Source of the DNA: Listeria swaminathanii
GTDB taxonomy: Bacteria; Bacillota; Bacilli; Lactobacillales; Listeriaceae
Assembly: GCF_014229645.1 (NCBI RefSeq)
Contig: NZ_JAATOD010000001.1
Location: 992,001-1,056,000 of the forward strand
Length of the DNA stretch: 64,000 nucleotides
Direction of reading: 5' to 3'
Part shown: piece after piece, positions 35,939-51,605 of the stretch
Position numbering within the stretch: the stretch's first letter is position 1
Layout: each line of letters opens with the position of its first letter
The notes under the pieces: model-generated
What the model was told of the DNA's origin: nothing
Databases searched by the model: none
What the model saw: the letters and a program-made list of their open reading frames with translations, nothing else
Translations under genes and position numbers: made by a program

Positions 35939-36697
35939 ATGTTTAAAAAGCTATTTCGACAAGATGAAAATATATTAAATAGTGAACTTGCAGAAGATTT
36001 ACCAATTCCACGCCATGTTGCTATTATCATGGATGGAAATGGGAGATGGGCAAAAAAACGTTTCTTACCGAGAATTGCCGGACATAAAGAAGGTATGGAT
36101 GTCGTGAAGCGAGTGACACGTTATGCGAATGCAATTGGTATTGATGTACTTACGCTCTATGCATTTTCAACTGAAAACTGGAAACGTCCTACAGATGAAG
36201 TGGATTTTTTAATGAAGCTACCTGTAGAATTTTTTGACTCATTTGTGCCAGAGTTGATTGAAGAAAATGTTCGTGTTAATGTGATGGGGTACCGGGAAAA
36301 TTTACCGGATCATACCATGCGTGCCGTTGAGAAAGCCATTGCTGATACAGCGCATTGTACTGGGCTTACGCTTAATTTTGCGCTTAACTACGGTGGACGT
36401 TCAGAAATCATCACTGCTGCAAAAGAAGCAATGAAAGAGTTAGTTCGTGACGGGAAGTCATCAGAGGATTTAACGGAAGAATTGTTAAGTAATCATTTGA
36501 TGAGTAGCGGTTTAGGCGATCCCGATTTATTAATTCGGACTAGCGGCGAGCTACGATTAAGTAATTTTATGCTTTGGCAACTTGCTTATAGCGAGTTTTA
36601 TTTTACAGAAACACATTGGCCTGATTTTTCAAAAGAAGATTTTTTACAGGCGATTATTGAATATCAAAACCGGTCACGTCGTTTTGGAGGGCTCTAG
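35939..36697 (+). CDS. uppS: Undecaprenyl diphosphate synthase
   Basis: Cis-prenyltransferase that makes the C55 lipid carrier for peptidoglycan and teichoic acids. It has 252 aa. The catalytic Asp32 is in IMDGNGRWAKKR; other motifs are GHKEGMDVVKR, LTLYAFSTENWKRP and the C-terminal RTSGELRLSNFMLWQLAYSE. The second of two adjacent ATG codons (35939) gives the better spacing to GGAGG. The next gene, cdsA, starts 13 nt after the stop. Confidence 0.97.
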   Translation: MFKKLFRQDENILNSELAEDLPIPRHVAIIMDGNGRWAKKRFLPRIAGHKEGMDVVKRVTRYANAIGIDVLTLYAFSTENWKRPTDEVDFLMKLPVEFFDSFVPELIEENVRVNVMGYRENLPDHTMRAVEKAIADTAHCTGLTLNFALNYGGRSEIITAAKEAMKELVRDGKSSEDLTEELLSNHLMSSGLGDPDLLIRTSGELRLSNFMLWQLAYSEFYFTETHWPDFSKEDFLQAIIEYQNRSRRFGGL

Positions 36698-36710
36698 GGA
36701 GGAAAAAAGA

Positions 36711-37499
36711 TTGAAAACGAGAATTATTACTGCAGTTGTTGCGCTTATATTTTTTATTCCATTCGTTGTCTACGGGGGAATTCCATTTGAACTATTAAGT
36801 ATTCTACTAGCGACGATTGCTTTATACGAAGTACTTGTAATGACAAAGCAACGAATTTTTTCGATGAATGGAATAATTACTTTACTATTGATGTGGTTAG
36901 TTGTCGTGCCAGATAGATATTTGAACTTTTTAGATACACTGCATATTAATGAGATGGAAGTTATTTTCATTTTAATGGCTCTATTGCTTGCTAATACAGT
37001 GTTTTCGCGAAACAAATTCCATTTTGATCAAGTGGGGATTTGTATGGTTGTGGCTTTTTATACAGGGTTTGGTTTCCATTACTTGGCGCTTACTCGTGAA
37101 GCCGGATTAATGTATGTACTTTTTGCGCTATTCATTGTTTGGTCAACCGATACGGGGGCTTATTTTATTGGGAGAGCAATTGGGAAACACAAATTAGCAC
37201 CGAATGTTAGCCCGAATAAGACAGTTGAAGGCTTTATTGGCGGGATTGTATGTGCGCTTGTATTTGCAGGTGGTTTTTATTATTTTGCGGAACTACCAGG
37301 AAATATTGCGCTCGTTTTAGCACTTTTAGTATTTCTATCTATTTTTGGGCAGCTTGGGGACTTGGTCGAATCAGCTCTAAAACGCTTCTATGGTGTAAAA
37401 GATTCTGGGAAAATCTTACCTGGACACGGCGGTATTTTAGACAGATTTGATAGCTTGTTGTTCGTTTTACCTCTGCTACATATACTTCAAATTATTTAA
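36711..37499 (+). CDS. cdsA: Phosphatidate cytidylyltransferase
   Basis: Makes CDP-diacylglycerol, the precursor of phosphatidylglycerol and cardiolipin. It has 262 aa, with about seven membrane helices, ending in the family signature [31 protein letters not shown]. The start is TTG at 36711 behind GGGAGG; the long open frame upstream overlaps uppS and is not coding. It is co-transcribed with uppS and dxr. Confidence 0.96.
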   Translation: MKTRIITAVVALIFFIPFVVYGGIPFELLSILLATIALYEVLVMTKQRIFSMNGIITLLLMWLVVVPDRYLNFLDTLHINEMEVIFILMALLLANTVFSRNKFHFDQVGICMVVAFYTGFGFHYLALTREAGLMYVLFALFIVWSTDTGAYFIGRAIGKHKLAPNVSPNKTVEGFIGGIVCALVFAGGFYYFAELPGNIALVLALLVFLSIFGQLGDLVESALKRFYGVKDSGKILPGHGGILDRFDSLLFVLPLLHILQII

Positions 37500-37513
37500 T
37501 TGGAGATGGGATA

Positions 37514-39932
<2,419 letters not shown>

Positions 39933-39971
39933 AAAGAGAAAGACTAATAAAGGGAAAAAGGGGTGTTTTAA

Positions 39972-41678
<1,707 letters not shown>

Positions 41679-41695
41679 TTTATTGAGCAATTCGT

Positions 41696-41753
41696 GCCAG
41701 ATGAAACTCCACTCGTTCCTATGAAAACGGGTCATGAGGGACATCTGGCTTTT
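41696..41753 (+). terminator. Structured proS-polC intergenic hairpin
   Basis: Perfect 8-bp outer stem GCCAGATG / CATCTGGC (41696-41703 and 41742-41749) with an inner ACTCGTT/AACGGGT stem, followed by only T4. It could be a weak terminator or attenuator, or a leader structure limiting PolC. Confidence 0.4.
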
Positions 41754-41783
41754 ATAAATTTGAATGAAGGGGTGTTATTCGGA

Positions 41784-44700
41784 ATGACTGCAAAAGAGGA
41801 AGAAAAACAAGAACGATTTCAGCTGTTAATGACACAAATCGGTTTACAAGATGTAACGACATACGAGGAATTTACAAAAGAAGCTAAAATCGAAAAGCTC
41901 GTTGCCGACAAGAAAAATAAAACATGGCAGTTTCATTTACATGTTCCGCAAATTTTTCCAGCAGCACTTTTCCATATGATGGATGTAGGGATGAAGCGCG
42001 CATTTAGTCAAATTGCGGAAACCGAAATGCAAATAGTTCCAGAAAACCAAACAATCAATGAAACACTCATTCAAGATTATTGGAACTTAATCGTAGAGCC
42101 AATTGGCAAGCAGTCACCGATGATTGGAAAACTTTTAATGGAACAAAAACCTACGTTTAAAGCGCCACATTTTATTGAATTAGCTGTTCATAATGATATG
42201 GAAGAAGCAACTATCCAACAACGTTTTCAAGCGAAAATTATTGAAAGCTATGGAAAAGCTGGTTTTCCACGTTTAGCAATGAAAATGCATATGCTCGACC
42301 AATCAGAAACAGAAGAATATAAAGCTTTTGCTCAGGCCAAACAAGAAGAAGATCAGAAAAAAGCGGCAGAAGCTGTTCAAGTTATGCAAAAACGCCAAGC
42401 TGAAGGACAAAGTGGAGGCGGGGCAGCTCCACTTACTGGTCCATTCCAAATTGGTTACAAAATTAAAGATGACGAAGAAGTCAAACGTCTTGGCGATATT
42501 TATGATGAAGAGCGTCGTATCACTGTCCAAGGTTTAATTTTCGCAACGGAAATTAGAGAACTGCGCAGTGGTCGTAGCTTGTTACAATTTAAAATTACCG
42601 ACTATACAAGTTCGATGATTATAAAAATGTTCTCTCGTGACAATGAAGATGCTGCGATGTTCCAGAATTTGAAAAAAGGCATGTGGGTTAAAGTACGAGG
42701 AAGCGTTCAAAATGATACTTTTGTGCGCGACTTAATTATGATGGCGCAAGATGTCAATGAAATTGCCGGAGTGAAGCGCCTTGATACTGCCGAAGAAAAA
42801 CGGGCCGAACTACATCTCCATTCGCCAATGAGTCAAATGGATGCTACTTCTTCTGTGGATGCGCTTTTCAAACAAGCAGCAGATTGGGGTCACAAAGCGA
42901 TTGCGATTACCGATCACTCTGTCGCGCAATCATTCCCGGAAGCATACGGAGCGGGTCAAAAATATGGTTTAAAAGTTATTTTTGGTATTGAAGCCAATCT
43001 AATAGATGATGGTGTTCCGATTGCGTATAACGACCAACATATCGCCTTACAAGATGCAACTTACTGTGTATTTGACGTTGAGACCACTGGTTTATCGGCC
43101 GTTTATGATACGATTATCGAGCTTGCGGGCGTAAAAATGAAAAATGGGGAAATTATTGATAAATTTGAAGCATTTATCGATCCAGGTCATCCACTTTCTG
43201 CAACTACCATCAATCTAACGGGTATTACAGATGATATGGTTAAAGGCTCCGATCCTATTGACGTTGTTTTAAAACGATTCAAGGAATGGAGCGGCGACGA
43301 TATCCTTGTAGCCCACAATGCCTCTTTTGATATGGGCTTTATTAATACCGCTTATGAAAAAGTGGGACTGGAAAAAGCAGAAAATGCAGTTGTCGATACG
43401 TTAGAATTGGCGCGCTTTTTATATCCGCATTTTAAAAATCACCGCTTAAATACATTAACGAAAAAATTCAATATTATTCTTGAGCAACATCACCGGGCTG
43501 TTTTTGATGCCGAAGCAACGGCGTATTTAGCTTGGAAATTAATTAAAGATGCGAAAGAAATGCACGACATCGATTTCCACGATTCTTTAAATGATTATAT
43601 GGGAGAAGGCGACGCATACAAACGTGCGCGACCATTCCATGCAACAATTTATGCTCAGACAGCTGTCGGTTTAAAAAATCTATTTAAATTAATTACGATG
43701 TCTAACATCAATTATTTTTATCGTGTGCCGCGAATTCCGCGCTCACAACTAAAGAAATTACGTGAAGGCTTAATTATCGGAACGGCATGTAGCCAAGGCG
43801 AATTATTTGAAGCAATGATGCAAAAAGGGATGCAAGCTGCTGAAAAAGTAGTGGAATTCTATGATTTCATTGAAGTGCAACCAAAACCAGTATATGCGCC
43901 ACTTATTGAGCGGGAACTCGTTCGTGATGAAAAAGCTTTAGAAGAAATATTAAAAAATATTGTCCGTGTTGGCGAAAAAACTGGAAAACCAGTCGTGGCA
44001 ACCGGAAATGTCCATTATAAAGATCCAGTCGATAAAATTTATCGCAAAATCTTAATTCATTCGCAAGGTGGCGCAAATCCGCTGAACCGAGCTGAATTAC
44101 CAGATGTCCATTTCCGCACAACTGATGAAATGTTAAAAGAATTTGCTTTCCTTGGTGAAGAAAAAGCGAAAGAAATTGTTGTGACAAATCCTAATGTTGT
44201 TGTTGATTGGATAGAAGATTTAAAACCAATTAAAGACGAGCTATACACACCGAAAATCGAAGGCGCAGAAGACGAAGTTCGAGATATGAGTTATGCGATG
44301 GCGCACCAATTATACGGTGAAAATCTACCGGAAATCGTGGAAGCTAGACTAGAAAAAGAACTGAAAAGTATTATCGGACACGGGTTTGCGGTTATTTACC
44401 TTATTTCGCATAAACTCGTTAAGAAATCACTTGTAGACGGTTATTTAGTTGGCTCGCGTGGATCGGTTGGTTCCTCTTTCGTTGCGACAATGACGGAAAT
44501 TACTGAAGTGAATCCACTACCGCCACATTATCTTTGCCCGAATTGTAAGGATTCTGAGTTCTTTGATGATGGTTCGATTGGTTCAGGTTTTGACTTACCT
44601 GATAAAGATTGCCCGCACTGCGGAACAGCTTACCGAAAAGAAGGACAAGATATTCCGTTTGAAACTTTCTTAGGATTTAAAGGGGATAAAGTACCCGATA

Positions 44701-46115
44701 TCGATTTAAACTTCTCGGGTGATTATCAACCAGTAGCCCATGCCTATACGAAAGAAATTTTTGGGGAAGATTACGTTTTCCGCGCTGGTACGATTGGTAC
44801 AGTAGCCGAGAAAACAGCCTTTGGTTATGTTCGGAATTATGAACGTGATATGAATATGACTATTCGCGGTGCTGAAATTGACCGACTTGTAGCTGGTTGT
44901 ACTGGCGTTAAACGAACTACCGGACAACATCCAGGTGGTATTATCGTTATTCCAGATTACATGGATGTTTACGACTTCACACCAGTGCAGTTCCCGGCTG
45001 ATGCGACGGACTCAGAATGGAAAACGACCCATTTTGATTTCCACTCGATTCATGATAACGTGCTAAAACTCGATATACTTGGGCACGATGATCCGACCGC
45101 TATCCGGATGTTACAGGATTTAAGCGGTATCGATCCAAAAACAATCCCAACCGACGATCCAGATGTAATGAAACTATTCGGTTCTACAGAGTCGCTTGGT
45201 GTAAAACCAGCAGATATCGACTCCAAAACCGGAACACTTGGAATTCCAGAGTTTGGGACACGTTTTGTACGACAAATGTTAGAACAAACGAAACCAACAA
45301 CATTTTCTGAGCTAGTGCAAATTTCTGGTCTTTCCCACGGGACGGACGTTTGGCTTGGTAATGCCGAAGAATTAATCAAAAATAAAACATGCGAACTACC
45401 AGACGTAATTGGTTGTCGTGATGATATTATGGTATTCCTAATTTATCAAGGATTAGAAAGCTCATTAGCCTTTAAAATTATGGAATCTGTGCGTAAGGGG
45501 AAAGGCTTAACAGACGAAATGGAAGAAGCGATGATGGCGAATAAAGTGCCGCTTTGGTACATTGAGTCTTGTAAAAAAATTAAGTACATGTTCCCGAAAG
45601 CCCATGCTGCAGCCTACGTTTTAATGGCAGTGCGGATTGCTTATTTCAAAGTACATCACCCACTATTTTTCTACGCGACTTATTTCACCGTTCGTGCCGA
45701 TGACTTCGATTTGACGTCCATGGTAAACGGGAAAGAAGCTGTAAAAGCAACGATGAAAGAAGTGAATGATAAAGGCTTAGAAGCTTCAACAAAAGAGAAA
45801 AACTTATTAACTGTTCTAGAAATCGCGAACGAAATGCTTGCTCGTGGTTTCCATTTCCAAAAAGTTGATTTGTATAAATCGTCTGCGGATGAATTCTTAA
45901 TTGATGGTGATTCACTTATTCCGCCATTTAATGCGATTCCGAGTCTTGGGACAAACGTAGCAAAACAAATTGTTGCTGCGCGGGAAAACGGTGAATTCTT
46001 ATCCAAAGAAGACTTACAACAACGCGGGAAAGTATCAAAAACGATTATTCAGTACATGGATGATCAAGGATGCTTAGAAGGATTGCCCGATCAAAATCAG
46101 TTGTCGCTGTTCTAA
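41784..46115 (+). CDS. polC: DNA polymerase III PolC, alpha subunit with built-in proofreading exonuclease
   Basis: Main replicative polymerase of low-GC Gram-positives. It has 1443-1444 aa. The order is: N-terminal domain, OB fold ([16 protein letters not shown]), PHP domain ([12 protein letters not shown]) split by the 3'-5' exonuclease (FDVETTGL at the Exo I motif), then the polymerase palm ([14 protein letters not shown]), a zinc finger ([12 protein letters not shown] ... CPHC), and the C-terminal fingers. The start is ATG at 41784 with GAAGGGGTG upstream; an in-frame GTG at 41694 lies at the hairpin foot and is unlikely. Residue identity and length fit Listeria PolC. Confidence 0.97.
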   Translation: MTAKEEEKQERFQLLMTQIGLQDVTTYEEFTKEAKIEKLVADKKNKTWQFHLHVPQIFPAALFHMMDVGMKRAFSQIAETEMQIVPENQTINETLIQDYWNLIVEPIGKQSPMIGKLLMEQKPTFKAPHFIELAVHNDMEEATIQQRFQAKIIESYGKAGFPRLAMKMHMLDQSETEEYKAFAQAKQEEDQKKAAEAVQVMQKRQAEGQSGGGAAPLTGPFQIGYKIKDDEEVKRLGDIYDEERRITVQGLIFATEIRELRSGRSLLQFKITDYTSSMIIKMFSRDNEDAAMFQNLKKGMWVKVRGSVQNDTFVRDLIMMAQDVNEIAGVKRLDTAEEKRAELHLHSPMSQMDATSSVDALFKQAADWGHKAIAITDHSVAQSFPEAYGAGQKYGLKVIFGIEANLIDDGVPIAYNDQHIALQDATYCVFDVETTGLSAVYDTIIELAGVKMKNGEIIDKFEAFIDPGHPLSATTINLTGITDDMVKGSDPIDVVLKRFKEWSGDDILVAHNASFDMGFINTAYEKVGLEKAENAVVDTLELARFLYPHFKNHRLNTLTKKFNIILEQHHRAVFDAEATAYLAWKLIKDAKEMHDIDFHDSLNDYMGEGDAYKRARPFHATIYAQTAVGLKNLFKLITMSNINYFYRVPRIPRSQLKKLREGLIIGTACSQGELFEAMMQKGMQAAEKVVEFYDFIEVQPKPVYAPLIERELVRDEKALEEILKNIVRVGEKTGKPVVATGNVHYKDPVDKIYRKILIHSQGGANPLNRAELPDVHFRTTDEMLKEFAFLGEEKAKEIVVTNPNVVVDWIEDLKPIKDELYTPKIEGAEDEVRDMSYAMAHQLYGENLPEIVEARLEKELKSIIGHGFAVIYLISHKLVKKSLVDGYLVGSRGSVGSSFVATMTEITEVNPLPPHYLCPNCKDSEFFDDGSIGSGFDLPDKDCPHCGTAYRKEGQDIPFETFLGFKGDKVPDIDLNFSGDYQPVAHAYTKEIFGEDYVFRAGTIGTVAEKTAFGYVRNYERDMNMTIRGAEIDRLVAGCTGVKRTTGQHPGGIIVIPDYMDVYDFTPVQFPADATDSEWKTTHFDFHSIHDNVLKLDILGHDDPTAIRMLQDLSGIDPKTIPTDDPDVMKLFGSTESLGVKPADIDSKTGTLGIPEFGTRFVRQMLEQTKPTTFSELVQISGLSHGTDVWLGNAEELIKNKTCELPDVIGCRDDIMVFLIYQGLESSLAFKIMESVRKGKGLTDEMEEAMMANKVPLWYIESCKKIKYMFPKAHAAAYVLMAVRIAYFKVHHPLFFYATYFTVRADDFDLTSMVNGKEAVKATMKEVNDKGLEASTKEKNLLTVLEIANEMLARGFHFQKVDLYKSSADEFLIDGDSLIPPFNAIPSLGTNVAKQIVAARENGEFLSKEDLQQRGKVSKTIIQYMDDQGCLEGLPDQNQLSLF

Positions 46116-46128
46116 AAATGGGCAAAAC

Positions 46129-46157
46129 TTGCTTGTAGTCACAATTTGTGATAAACT
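46129..46157 (+). promoter_or_regulatory. Promoter of the rimP-nusA-infB operon
   Basis: TTGCTT (46129-46134), 17-nt spacer, TAAACT (46152-46157), directly after polC. Confidence 0.65.
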
Positions 46158-46187
46158 TATTTAAGAAATACTACGATAACTCAGCCA

Positions 46188-46217
46188 AGCGTGGGCCAAT
46201 GCCCACGCTTTCGTTTT
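46188..46217 (+). terminator. Leader terminator, possible NusA-dependent attenuator
   Basis: Perfect 9-bp stem AGCGTGGGC (46188-46196) / GCCCACGCT (46201-46209), 4-nt loop, then TTCGTTTT, a T tract broken by C and G. It lies downstream of the promoter and upstream of rimP, so it sits in the operon leader. Confidence 0.7.
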
Positions 46218-46296
46218 GCAAATCTGTCAAAGAGTCACCTGTGGCAGAAGTAGGGGACGAATTAGCTGGAAAAGCGTATCTCTTAAGGAGGCTGAA

Positions 46297-46764
46297 ATGA
46301 GTAAAGTACTAGAACAAGTAGAAGCGATTGTTGCGCCAATCACGGATGAACTTCAATTGGAACTCGTAGACATTGCCTTTGAAAAAGAAGGGCCAAATTG
46401 GTTTTTACGAATTTTTATTGATAAAGATGGTGGCGTAGATATTGATGAATGCGCAGCCGTGAGCGAAAAAGTTAGTGAAAAAATGGATGAAAATGATCCT
46501 ATTACACAAAACTACTTTTTAGAAGTTTCATCACCAGGGGCTGAACGTCCACTGAAGAAAGAGCAAGATTTTGAAAATGCGGTTAGTAAATATGTCCACG
46601 TTACTTCTTACGAGCCAATTGATGGTCGTAAAATGTGGGAAGGCACGCTCGTTAGTTATGATGGCACGACACTTGTCATTACTATTACGGACAAAACACG
46701 CAAAATTACTTGTGAAATTCCTAAAGACAAAGTAGCAAAAGCAAGACTCGCAATTCAATTTTAA
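46297..46764 (+). CDS. rimP: Ribosome maturation factor RimP
   Basis: Needed for 30S subunit maturation. It has 155 aa: an N-terminal alpha/beta domain ([43 protein letters not shown]) and a C-terminal SH3-like domain ([17 protein letters not shown] motif, here [19 protein letters not shown]). ATG at 46297 has AAGGAGG upstream; the longer frame from 46216 crosses the leader hairpin. It is the first gene of the nusA-infB operon. Confidence 0.95.
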   Translation: MSKVLEQVEAIVAPITDELQLELVDIAFEKEGPNWFLRIFIDKDGGVDIDECAAVSEKVSEKMDENDPITQNYFLEVSSPGAERPLKKEQDFENAVSKYVHVTSYEPIDGRKMWEGTLVSYDGTTLVITITDKTRKITCEIPKDKVAKARLAIQF

Positions 46765-46793
46765 AAAGCAAAGAATAAGGAGCTGAATAAAAA

Positions 46794-47912
46794 ATGAGCA
46801 CAGAATTATTAGATGCTCTTCATGTGTTAGAACATGATAAAGGTATTTCAAGAGAGGTTTTAGTGGAAGCAATTGAAGCTGCTCTTACATCTGCATATAA
46901 AAGAAACTTCAAAGATGCACAAAACGTACGCGTAGATTTAAATATGGAAAACGGTTCTATCCGTGTTTTAGCTAGAAAAGAAGCGGTAGAACAAGTATTT
47001 GACTCTCGCCTTGAAATTTCGATGGAAGAAGCACACAAACTGAACCCTGTATATCAACCTGGTGATGTTGTTGAGCTTGAAGTAACTCCAAAAGATTTCG
47101 GACGTATTGCTGCTCAAACAGCGAAACAAGTTGTTACGCAACGTGTTCGTGAAGCAGAGCGTGGCATCATTTACGATGAGTTTATCGACCGTGAAGATGA
47201 CATTATGACAGGTATCGTTGAACGTCAAGATTCTCGTTTTATCTATGTAAACTTAGGTAAAATCGAAGCTATTTTGTCTCAAAACGAACAAATGCCAAAC
47301 GAAACATACCATGCACATGATCGCATCAAAGTATATTTAACAAAAGTAGAAAAGACTACAAAAGGGCCACAAATATTTGTATCCCGTACACACCCTGGCT
47401 TACTTAAACGTCTTTTTGAAATGGAAGTACCGGAAATTTATGATGGTGTTGTAGAAATTAAATCTGTTGCACGTGAAGCAGGAGACCGTTCAAAAATCTC
47501 TGTTTACACAGCAAATGAAGAAGTTGACCCAGTTGGCGCATGTGTTGGACCAAAAGGCGCACGTGTACAAACTATCGTCAATGAACTTAAAGGTGAAAAA
47601 ATCGATATCGTTGAATGGTCAGATGATCCTTTCACATTCGTTGCTAATGCACTTAGCCCTTCTAAAGTGTTAGATGTTATTGTTAACGAAGCAGACCAAG
47701 CAACCACTGTAATCGTACCAGATTATCAGTTATCATTAGCAATTGGTAAACGTGGTCAAAATGCCCGTTTAGCAGCGAAATTAACTGGTTGGAAAATTGA
47801 TATTAAAAGTGAAACAGTTGCAACTGAACTAGGCATCTATCCACGTAATAACGTAGAAGCGCCTGAAGTTGAAGAAGCAGAGAGCGAAACTTTTACAGAA
47901 GATGAAGAGTAA
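46794..47912 (+). CDS. nusA: Transcription termination/antitermination factor NusA
   Basis: Binds RNA polymerase and RNA to modulate pausing and intrinsic termination. It has 372 aa: N-terminal polymerase-binding domain, S1 domain (DIMTGIVERQDSRFIYVNLGKIEAIL), then two KH domains (VGACVGPKGARVQTIVNEL and LAIGKRGQNARLAAKLTGW). The acidic repeats of proteobacterial NusA are absent, as usual for Firmicutes; a short acidic tail remains. It may regulate its own operon through the leader terminator. Confidence 0.97.
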   Translation: MSTELLDALHVLEHDKGISREVLVEAIEAALTSAYKRNFKDAQNVRVDLNMENGSIRVLARKEAVEQVFDSRLEISMEEAHKLNPVYQPGDVVELEVTPKDFGRIAAQTAKQVVTQRVREAERGIIYDEFIDREDDIMTGIVERQDSRFIYVNLGKIEAILSQNEQMPNETYHAHDRIKVYLTKVEKTTKGPQIFVSRTHPGLLKRLFEMEVPEIYDGVVEIKSVAREAGDRSKISVYTANEEVDPVGACVGPKGARVQTIVNELKGEKIDIVEWSDDPFTFVANALSPSKVLDVIVNEADQATTVIVPDYQLSLAIGKRGQNARLAAKLTGWKIDIKSETVATELGIYPRNNVEAPEVEEAESETFTEDEE

Positions 47913-47926
47913 AAAGGAGAATTATC

Positions 47927-48211
47927 ATGCGTAATAAAAAAATCCCCCTTCGAAAATGTATTATTACCGGTGAACGCTTGCCAAAAGGCGAACTTCTTCG
48001 TATTGCGTATTCGAAAGACGGAGCGCTTACGATAGATCCTACAGGTAAAGCACCTGGACGCGGTTTTTACATCGTTAAACGTGTAGAAGCATGTGAAAAA
48101 GCGAAAAAGAAAAACGCTATTTTTCATCAACTAAAAATGCCAGAACAAGAGTCCTTTTACGATGAGCTAATCGCTTATGTGAAGTCTCTCGAGGAACCAA
48201 CTAATGGATAA
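47927..48211 (+). CDS. YlxR (RnpM) RNA-binding protein, DUF448
   Basis: 94 aa, basic. Family motif RKCIITGERLPKGELLRIAYSKDG and TGKAPGRGFYIVKRVEACEKAKKK (the GRGAY-type loop). In Bacillus the homologue binds the RNA subunit of RNase P and modulates it. Its stop overlaps the next gene by 8 bases. Conserved position between nusA and ylxQ. Confidence 0.93.
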   Translation: MRNKKIPLRKCIITGERLPKGELLRIAYSKDGALTIDPTGKAPGRGFYIVKRVEACEKAKKKNAIFHQLKMPEQESFYDELIAYVKSLEEPTNG

Positions 48212-48503
48212 AAAAGCACTTTCCTTATTAGGCCTCGCGAACCGAGCACGTAAAATCACTACTGGTGAAGAATTAGTATTAAAAGCAGTTAGAAATGGGA
48301 AAGCAAAAATGGTTCTCATTTCAGAAGATATATCCGAAAAAACCGAGAAAACAATCCGCAACAAGTGTGAATACTATAATGTTGTCGTGAAAAAAGCCGG
48401 CACCCGGGAAATGATAGGGGGTGCAATCGGCAAAGATACACGTGCAATCGTTGCAATACTTGATAAAGGATTTGCTGTTAAATTAGCAGAATTACTCGGT
48501 TGA
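48204..48503 (+). CDS. L7Ae-family ribosomal protein YlxQ
   Basis: 99-aa kink-turn RNA-binding protein of the L7Ae/L30e family. It opens with [37 protein letters not shown] and ends with a [26 protein letters not shown] segment. The exact role in bacteria is not settled; k-turn binding is well supported. ATG at 48204 lies inside ylxR. Confidence 0.93.
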   Translation: MDKKALSLLGLANRARKITTGEELVLKAVRNGKAKMVLISEDISEKTEKTIRNKCEYYNVVVKKAGTREMIGGAIGKDTRAIVAILDKGFAVKLAELLG

Positions 48504-48525
48504 ATCTTATACGGAGGTGTACGAC

Positions 48526-50874
48526 ATGAGTAAAGTTCGTGTATATGAATACGCAAAAGAACATCAAGTATCAAGCAAAAAAGTCATTGAAGCATTAAAA
48601 GGCTTAGGTATTGAAGTGGCCAACCATATGTCCACTATTAATGAAAATGCATTAAGACAATTAGATAATGCCGTTGATGGCACAAATAAAAAAGCCGAAG
48701 CACCAAAGAAAGAAACTACTAGCAACGAAAATGGAAATAGTAAGGGGCCAAACAAACCGAATATGACAAATAGTAATGAAAAGTCGAATAAACCAAATAA
48801 ACCAGCAGGACAAGCTAATAAACCAGCAACTGCAAACAAAAGCCAAGGTGCAAAACCAGCAACAAACAAACCAGCAAACACAGGTAACCAAACGCAATCC
48901 AGCGGTAACCAACAACAAGCTGGTGGACAAAAACGTAACAACAATAACAACAGCAATCGTCCAGGCGGCGGCAACCCAAACCGTCCAGGCGGTAACAATC
49001 GTCCGAACCGTGGCGGCAATTTTAACAATAAAGGTCGTAACACGAAGAAAAAAGGTAAATTAAACCATAGTACAGTACCACCAACTCCGCCAAAACCAAA
49101 AGAACTTCCTGAAAAAATCGTTTTCAGCGAATCTCTAACAGTAGCGGAATTAGCGAAAAAATTATACAGAGAACCATCTGAACTTATCAAAAAATTATTT
49201 ATGCTTGGCGTTGTTGCGACAATTAACCAATCATTAGATAAAGATGCAATCGAACTAATTTGTGACGACTACGGTGTACAAGTAGAAGAAGAAATTAAAG
49301 TCGATGTAACTGACTTAGATGTGTACTTTGAAAATGAACTAAATGAAGTGGTTGACGAGTCTAAACTTGTTGAACGCCCACCAGTTGTTACTATCATGGG
49401 ACACGTTGACCATGGTAAAACAACATTACTAGATTCCCTTCGTAATACAAAAGTTACTTTAGGAGAAGCTGGTGGTATCACGCAACATATCGGTGCTTAC
49501 CAATTAGAAATTCATGACAAAAAAATCACTTTCCTTGATACACCGGGACATGCTGCCTTTACAGCAATGCGTGCTCGTGGTGCGCAAATCACGGATATTA
49601 CGATTTTAGTTGTTGCAGCAGACGATGGCGTTATGCCACAAACAATTGAAGCAATCAACCATGCGAAAGCTGCGGGAATGCCGATTATTGTTGCTGTCAA
49701 CAAAATTGATAAACCACAAGCCAACCCAGACCGCGTAATGCAAGAATTAACTGAGTATGAATTAGTTCCAGAAGCATGGGGCGGCGATACCATTTTCGCA
49801 CCTATCTCAGCTAAATTCGGTGAAGGTCTTGAAAACTTGTTAGATATGATTTTACTTGTTTCTGAAGTAGAAGAATTAAAAGCAAATCCAGACCGTCGTG
49901 CAATCGGTTCTGTTATCGAAGCAGAACTTGATAAAGGCCGTGGCCCAGTTGCGACTTTACTAGTACAAGACGGAACACTTAATATCGGGGACCCAATTGT
50001 TGTTGGTAACACATTTGGTCGTGTCCGTGCAATGGTCAATGATTTAGGCCGTCGTGTGAAAAAAGTGGGACCTAGTACACCAGTTGAAATCACTGGACTT
50101 AATGATGTACCGCAAGCTGGCGATCGCTTTGTTGTTTTTGAAGATGAAAAAACAGCAAGAAACATCGGGGAAACTCGTGCAAGTCGTGCGCTAGTAGCTC
50201 AACGTTCTGCAACAAATCGCGTAAGTTTAGACAACTTATTTGAACATATGAAAGCTGGCGAAATGAAAGAAGTTAACGTTATTATTAAAGCAGACGTTCA
50301 AGGTTCTGTAGAGGCTCTTGCCGCATCTCTTCGTAAAATTGATGTAGAAGGCGTTAACGTAAAAATCATTCATACTGCCGTTGGTGCAATCAATGAATCA
50401 GATATTACTTTAGCAGCAGCTTCAAATGCAATTGTTATTGGATTTAATGTTCGTCCAACAGCACAAGCGCGTGAAGCAGCAGAAAACGAAAGTGTAGATA
50501 TTCGTTTACACCGTGTTATCTATAAAGCGATTGATGAAATTGAAGCAGCGATGAAAGGGATGCTTGATCCAGAATTCCAAGAAAAAATTATCGGTCAAGC
50601 GCAAGTTCGTCAAACAATCAATGTTTCTAAAGTGGGTACAATTGCCGGCTGTTACGTAACAGATGGTAAAATTACTCGTGATAGCGGCGTTCGTATTATC
50701 CGTGACGGAATTGTAGTCTTTGAAGGCGAAATTGCTACACTTAAACGCTTTAAAGATGATGCGAAAGAAGTTGCAAAAGGTTACGAATGTGGTATCACTG
50801 TACAAAACTTCAACGATATCAAAGAAGACGATGTAATTGAAGCGTACGTTATGGAAGAAATAGAAAGAAAATGA
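48526..50874 (+). CDS. infB: Translation initiation factor IF-2
   Basis: GTPase that places initiator fMet-tRNA on the 30S subunit. It has 782 aa. An N-terminal IF2N domain ([27 protein letters not shown]) is followed by a long Asn/Lys/Gly/Pro-rich low-complexity linker (residues about 50-175, with [13 protein letters not shown] repeats), a second IF2N, then the G domain with [19 protein letters not shown] and NKID, and the C-terminal fMet-tRNA domain. ATG at 48526 follows GGAGG; the GTG at 48517 falls within that site. Confidence 0.97.
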   Translation: MSKVRVYEYAKEHQVSSKKVIEALKGLGIEVANHMSTINENALRQLDNAVDGTNKKAEAPKKETTSNENGNSKGPNKPNMTNSNEKSNKPNKPAGQANKPATANKSQGAKPATNKPANTGNQTQSSGNQQQAGGQKRNNNNNSNRPGGGNPNRPGGNNRPNRGGNFNNKGRNTKKKGKLNHSTVPPTPPKPKELPEKIVFSESLTVAELAKKLYREPSELIKKLFMLGVVATINQSLDKDAIELICDDYGVQVEEEIKVDVTDLDVYFENELNEVVDESKLVERPPVVTIMGHVDHGKTTLLDSLRNTKVTLGEAGGITQHIGAYQLEIHDKKITFLDTPGHAAFTAMRARGAQITDITILVVAADDGVMPQTIEAINHAKAAGMPIIVAVNKIDKPQANPDRVMQELTEYELVPEAWGGDTIFAPISAKFGEGLENLLDMILLVSEVEELKANPDRRAIGSVIEAELDKGRGPVATLLVQDGTLNIGDPIVVGNTFGRVRAMVNDLGRRVKKVGPSTPVEITGLNDVPQAGDRFVVFEDEKTARNIGETRASRALVAQRSATNRVSLDNLFEHMKAGEMKEVNVIIKADVQGSVEALAASLRKIDVEGVNVKIIHTAVGAINESDITLAAASNAIVIGFNVRPTAQAREAAENESVDIRLHRVIYKAIDEIEAAMKGMLDPEFQEKIIGQAQVRQTINVSKVGTIAGCYVTDGKITRDSGVRIIRDGIVVFEGEIATLKRFKDDAKEVAKGYECGITVQNFNDIKEDDVIEAYVMEEIERK

Positions 50875-51149
50875 TTCAATCAGTCATTAGTGAATTTTTC
50901 ATGCAGGAGCCGCAAAACCTCAAAGAAAAACGCGCTATACTGAAACGAATTTTAACGAGAGCAAAACAAAAATTCAATATCTCCATTGCTGAAACGGATT
51001 ATCAGGATTTATGGCAGCGAGCTGAAATAAGCTTTGCTGTCGTATCTTCCTCGCACATCCAAGCTGAAAAAGAAGCTAGAGAAGTACTTGCTTTTCTTGA
51101 CTCTTTTCCAGAGTGGGAGCGTGCCGAGACGGTTACGGAGAAGTTATAA
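50871..51149 (+). CDS. DUF503 family protein YlxP
   Basis: 92 aa; overlaps the infB stop by 4 bases (ATGA). Family features include [26 protein letters not shown] and the conserved [14 protein letters not shown]. It is always found between infB and rbfA in Firmicutes; function unknown, probably ribosome-related by context. Confidence 0.93.
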   Translation: MIQSVISEFFMQEPQNLKEKRAILKRILTRAKQKFNISIAETDYQDLWQRAEISFAVVSSSHIQAEKEAREVLAFLDSFPEWERAETVTEKL

Positions 51150-51164
51150 AAGAGGTGAATACAC

Positions 51165-51509
51165 TTGAACGTACGAGCAAATCGTGTCAGTGAGCAAATG
51201 AAAAAAGAATTGGGCGATATTTTAAATCGTAAAATTAAAGACCCGCGCTTAGGTTTTGTAACCGTAACTGGAGTAGATGTTACTGGTGACTTACAAGAAG
51301 CTACGGTGTTCATTTCCATTCTTGGTACCGATAAGGAAAAAGAAAATACGTTACTCGCACTTGCGAAAGCGCATGGCTTTATCCGCTCCGAAATCGGTCG
51401 TCGTATTCGACTTCGTAAAGTTCCAGAAATGTCTTTTGAAATAGATAATTCCATCGCTTACGGAAATCGAATCGATGAATTGCTTCGCGACTTAAATAAC
51501 GATCAATAA
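51165..51509 (+). CDS. rbfA: Ribosome-binding factor A
   Basis: Helps mature the 16S rRNA 5' region and is needed in the cold. It has 114 aa with a KH-like fold: [52 protein letters not shown] strand order is typical, ending with [24 protein letters not shown]. The start is TTG at 51165 behind AGAGGTGAA. Confidence 0.96.
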   Translation: MNVRANRVSEQMKKELGDILNRKIKDPRLGFVTVTGVDVTGDLQEATVFISILGTDKEKENTLLALAKAHGFIRSEIGRRIRLRKVPEMSFEIDNSIAYGNRIDELLRDLNNDQ

Positions 51510-51515
51510 TAAATA

Positions 51516-51589
51516 AAAGTTTAAGGCAATCCCTTTATCTTCTCAGTCAAACGGGATGTAAGTGGGTCATTGTCTTAAACTTTTTTTCT
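51516..51589 (+). terminator. Long hairpin after rbfA
   Basis: Outer stem AAGTTTAAGGCAAT / ATTGTCTTAAACTT (51516-51530 and 51569-51582) enclosing a structured 38-nt loop with CCC/GGG complementarity, then T7. A terminator with an unusually long loop. Confidence 0.65.
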
Positions 51590-51605
51590 TAGAAGGAGGA
51601 GCTTG

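Noticed and set aside
39933..39971. T-box leader for proS
   Set aside because: Only 39 nt separate rseP and proS; no specifier stem or T-box sequence.
48564..49190. 208-codon minus-strand frame opposite infB
   Set aside because: Mirror of the Asn/Gly/Pro-rich IF-2 linker; low-complexity leucine/proline product.
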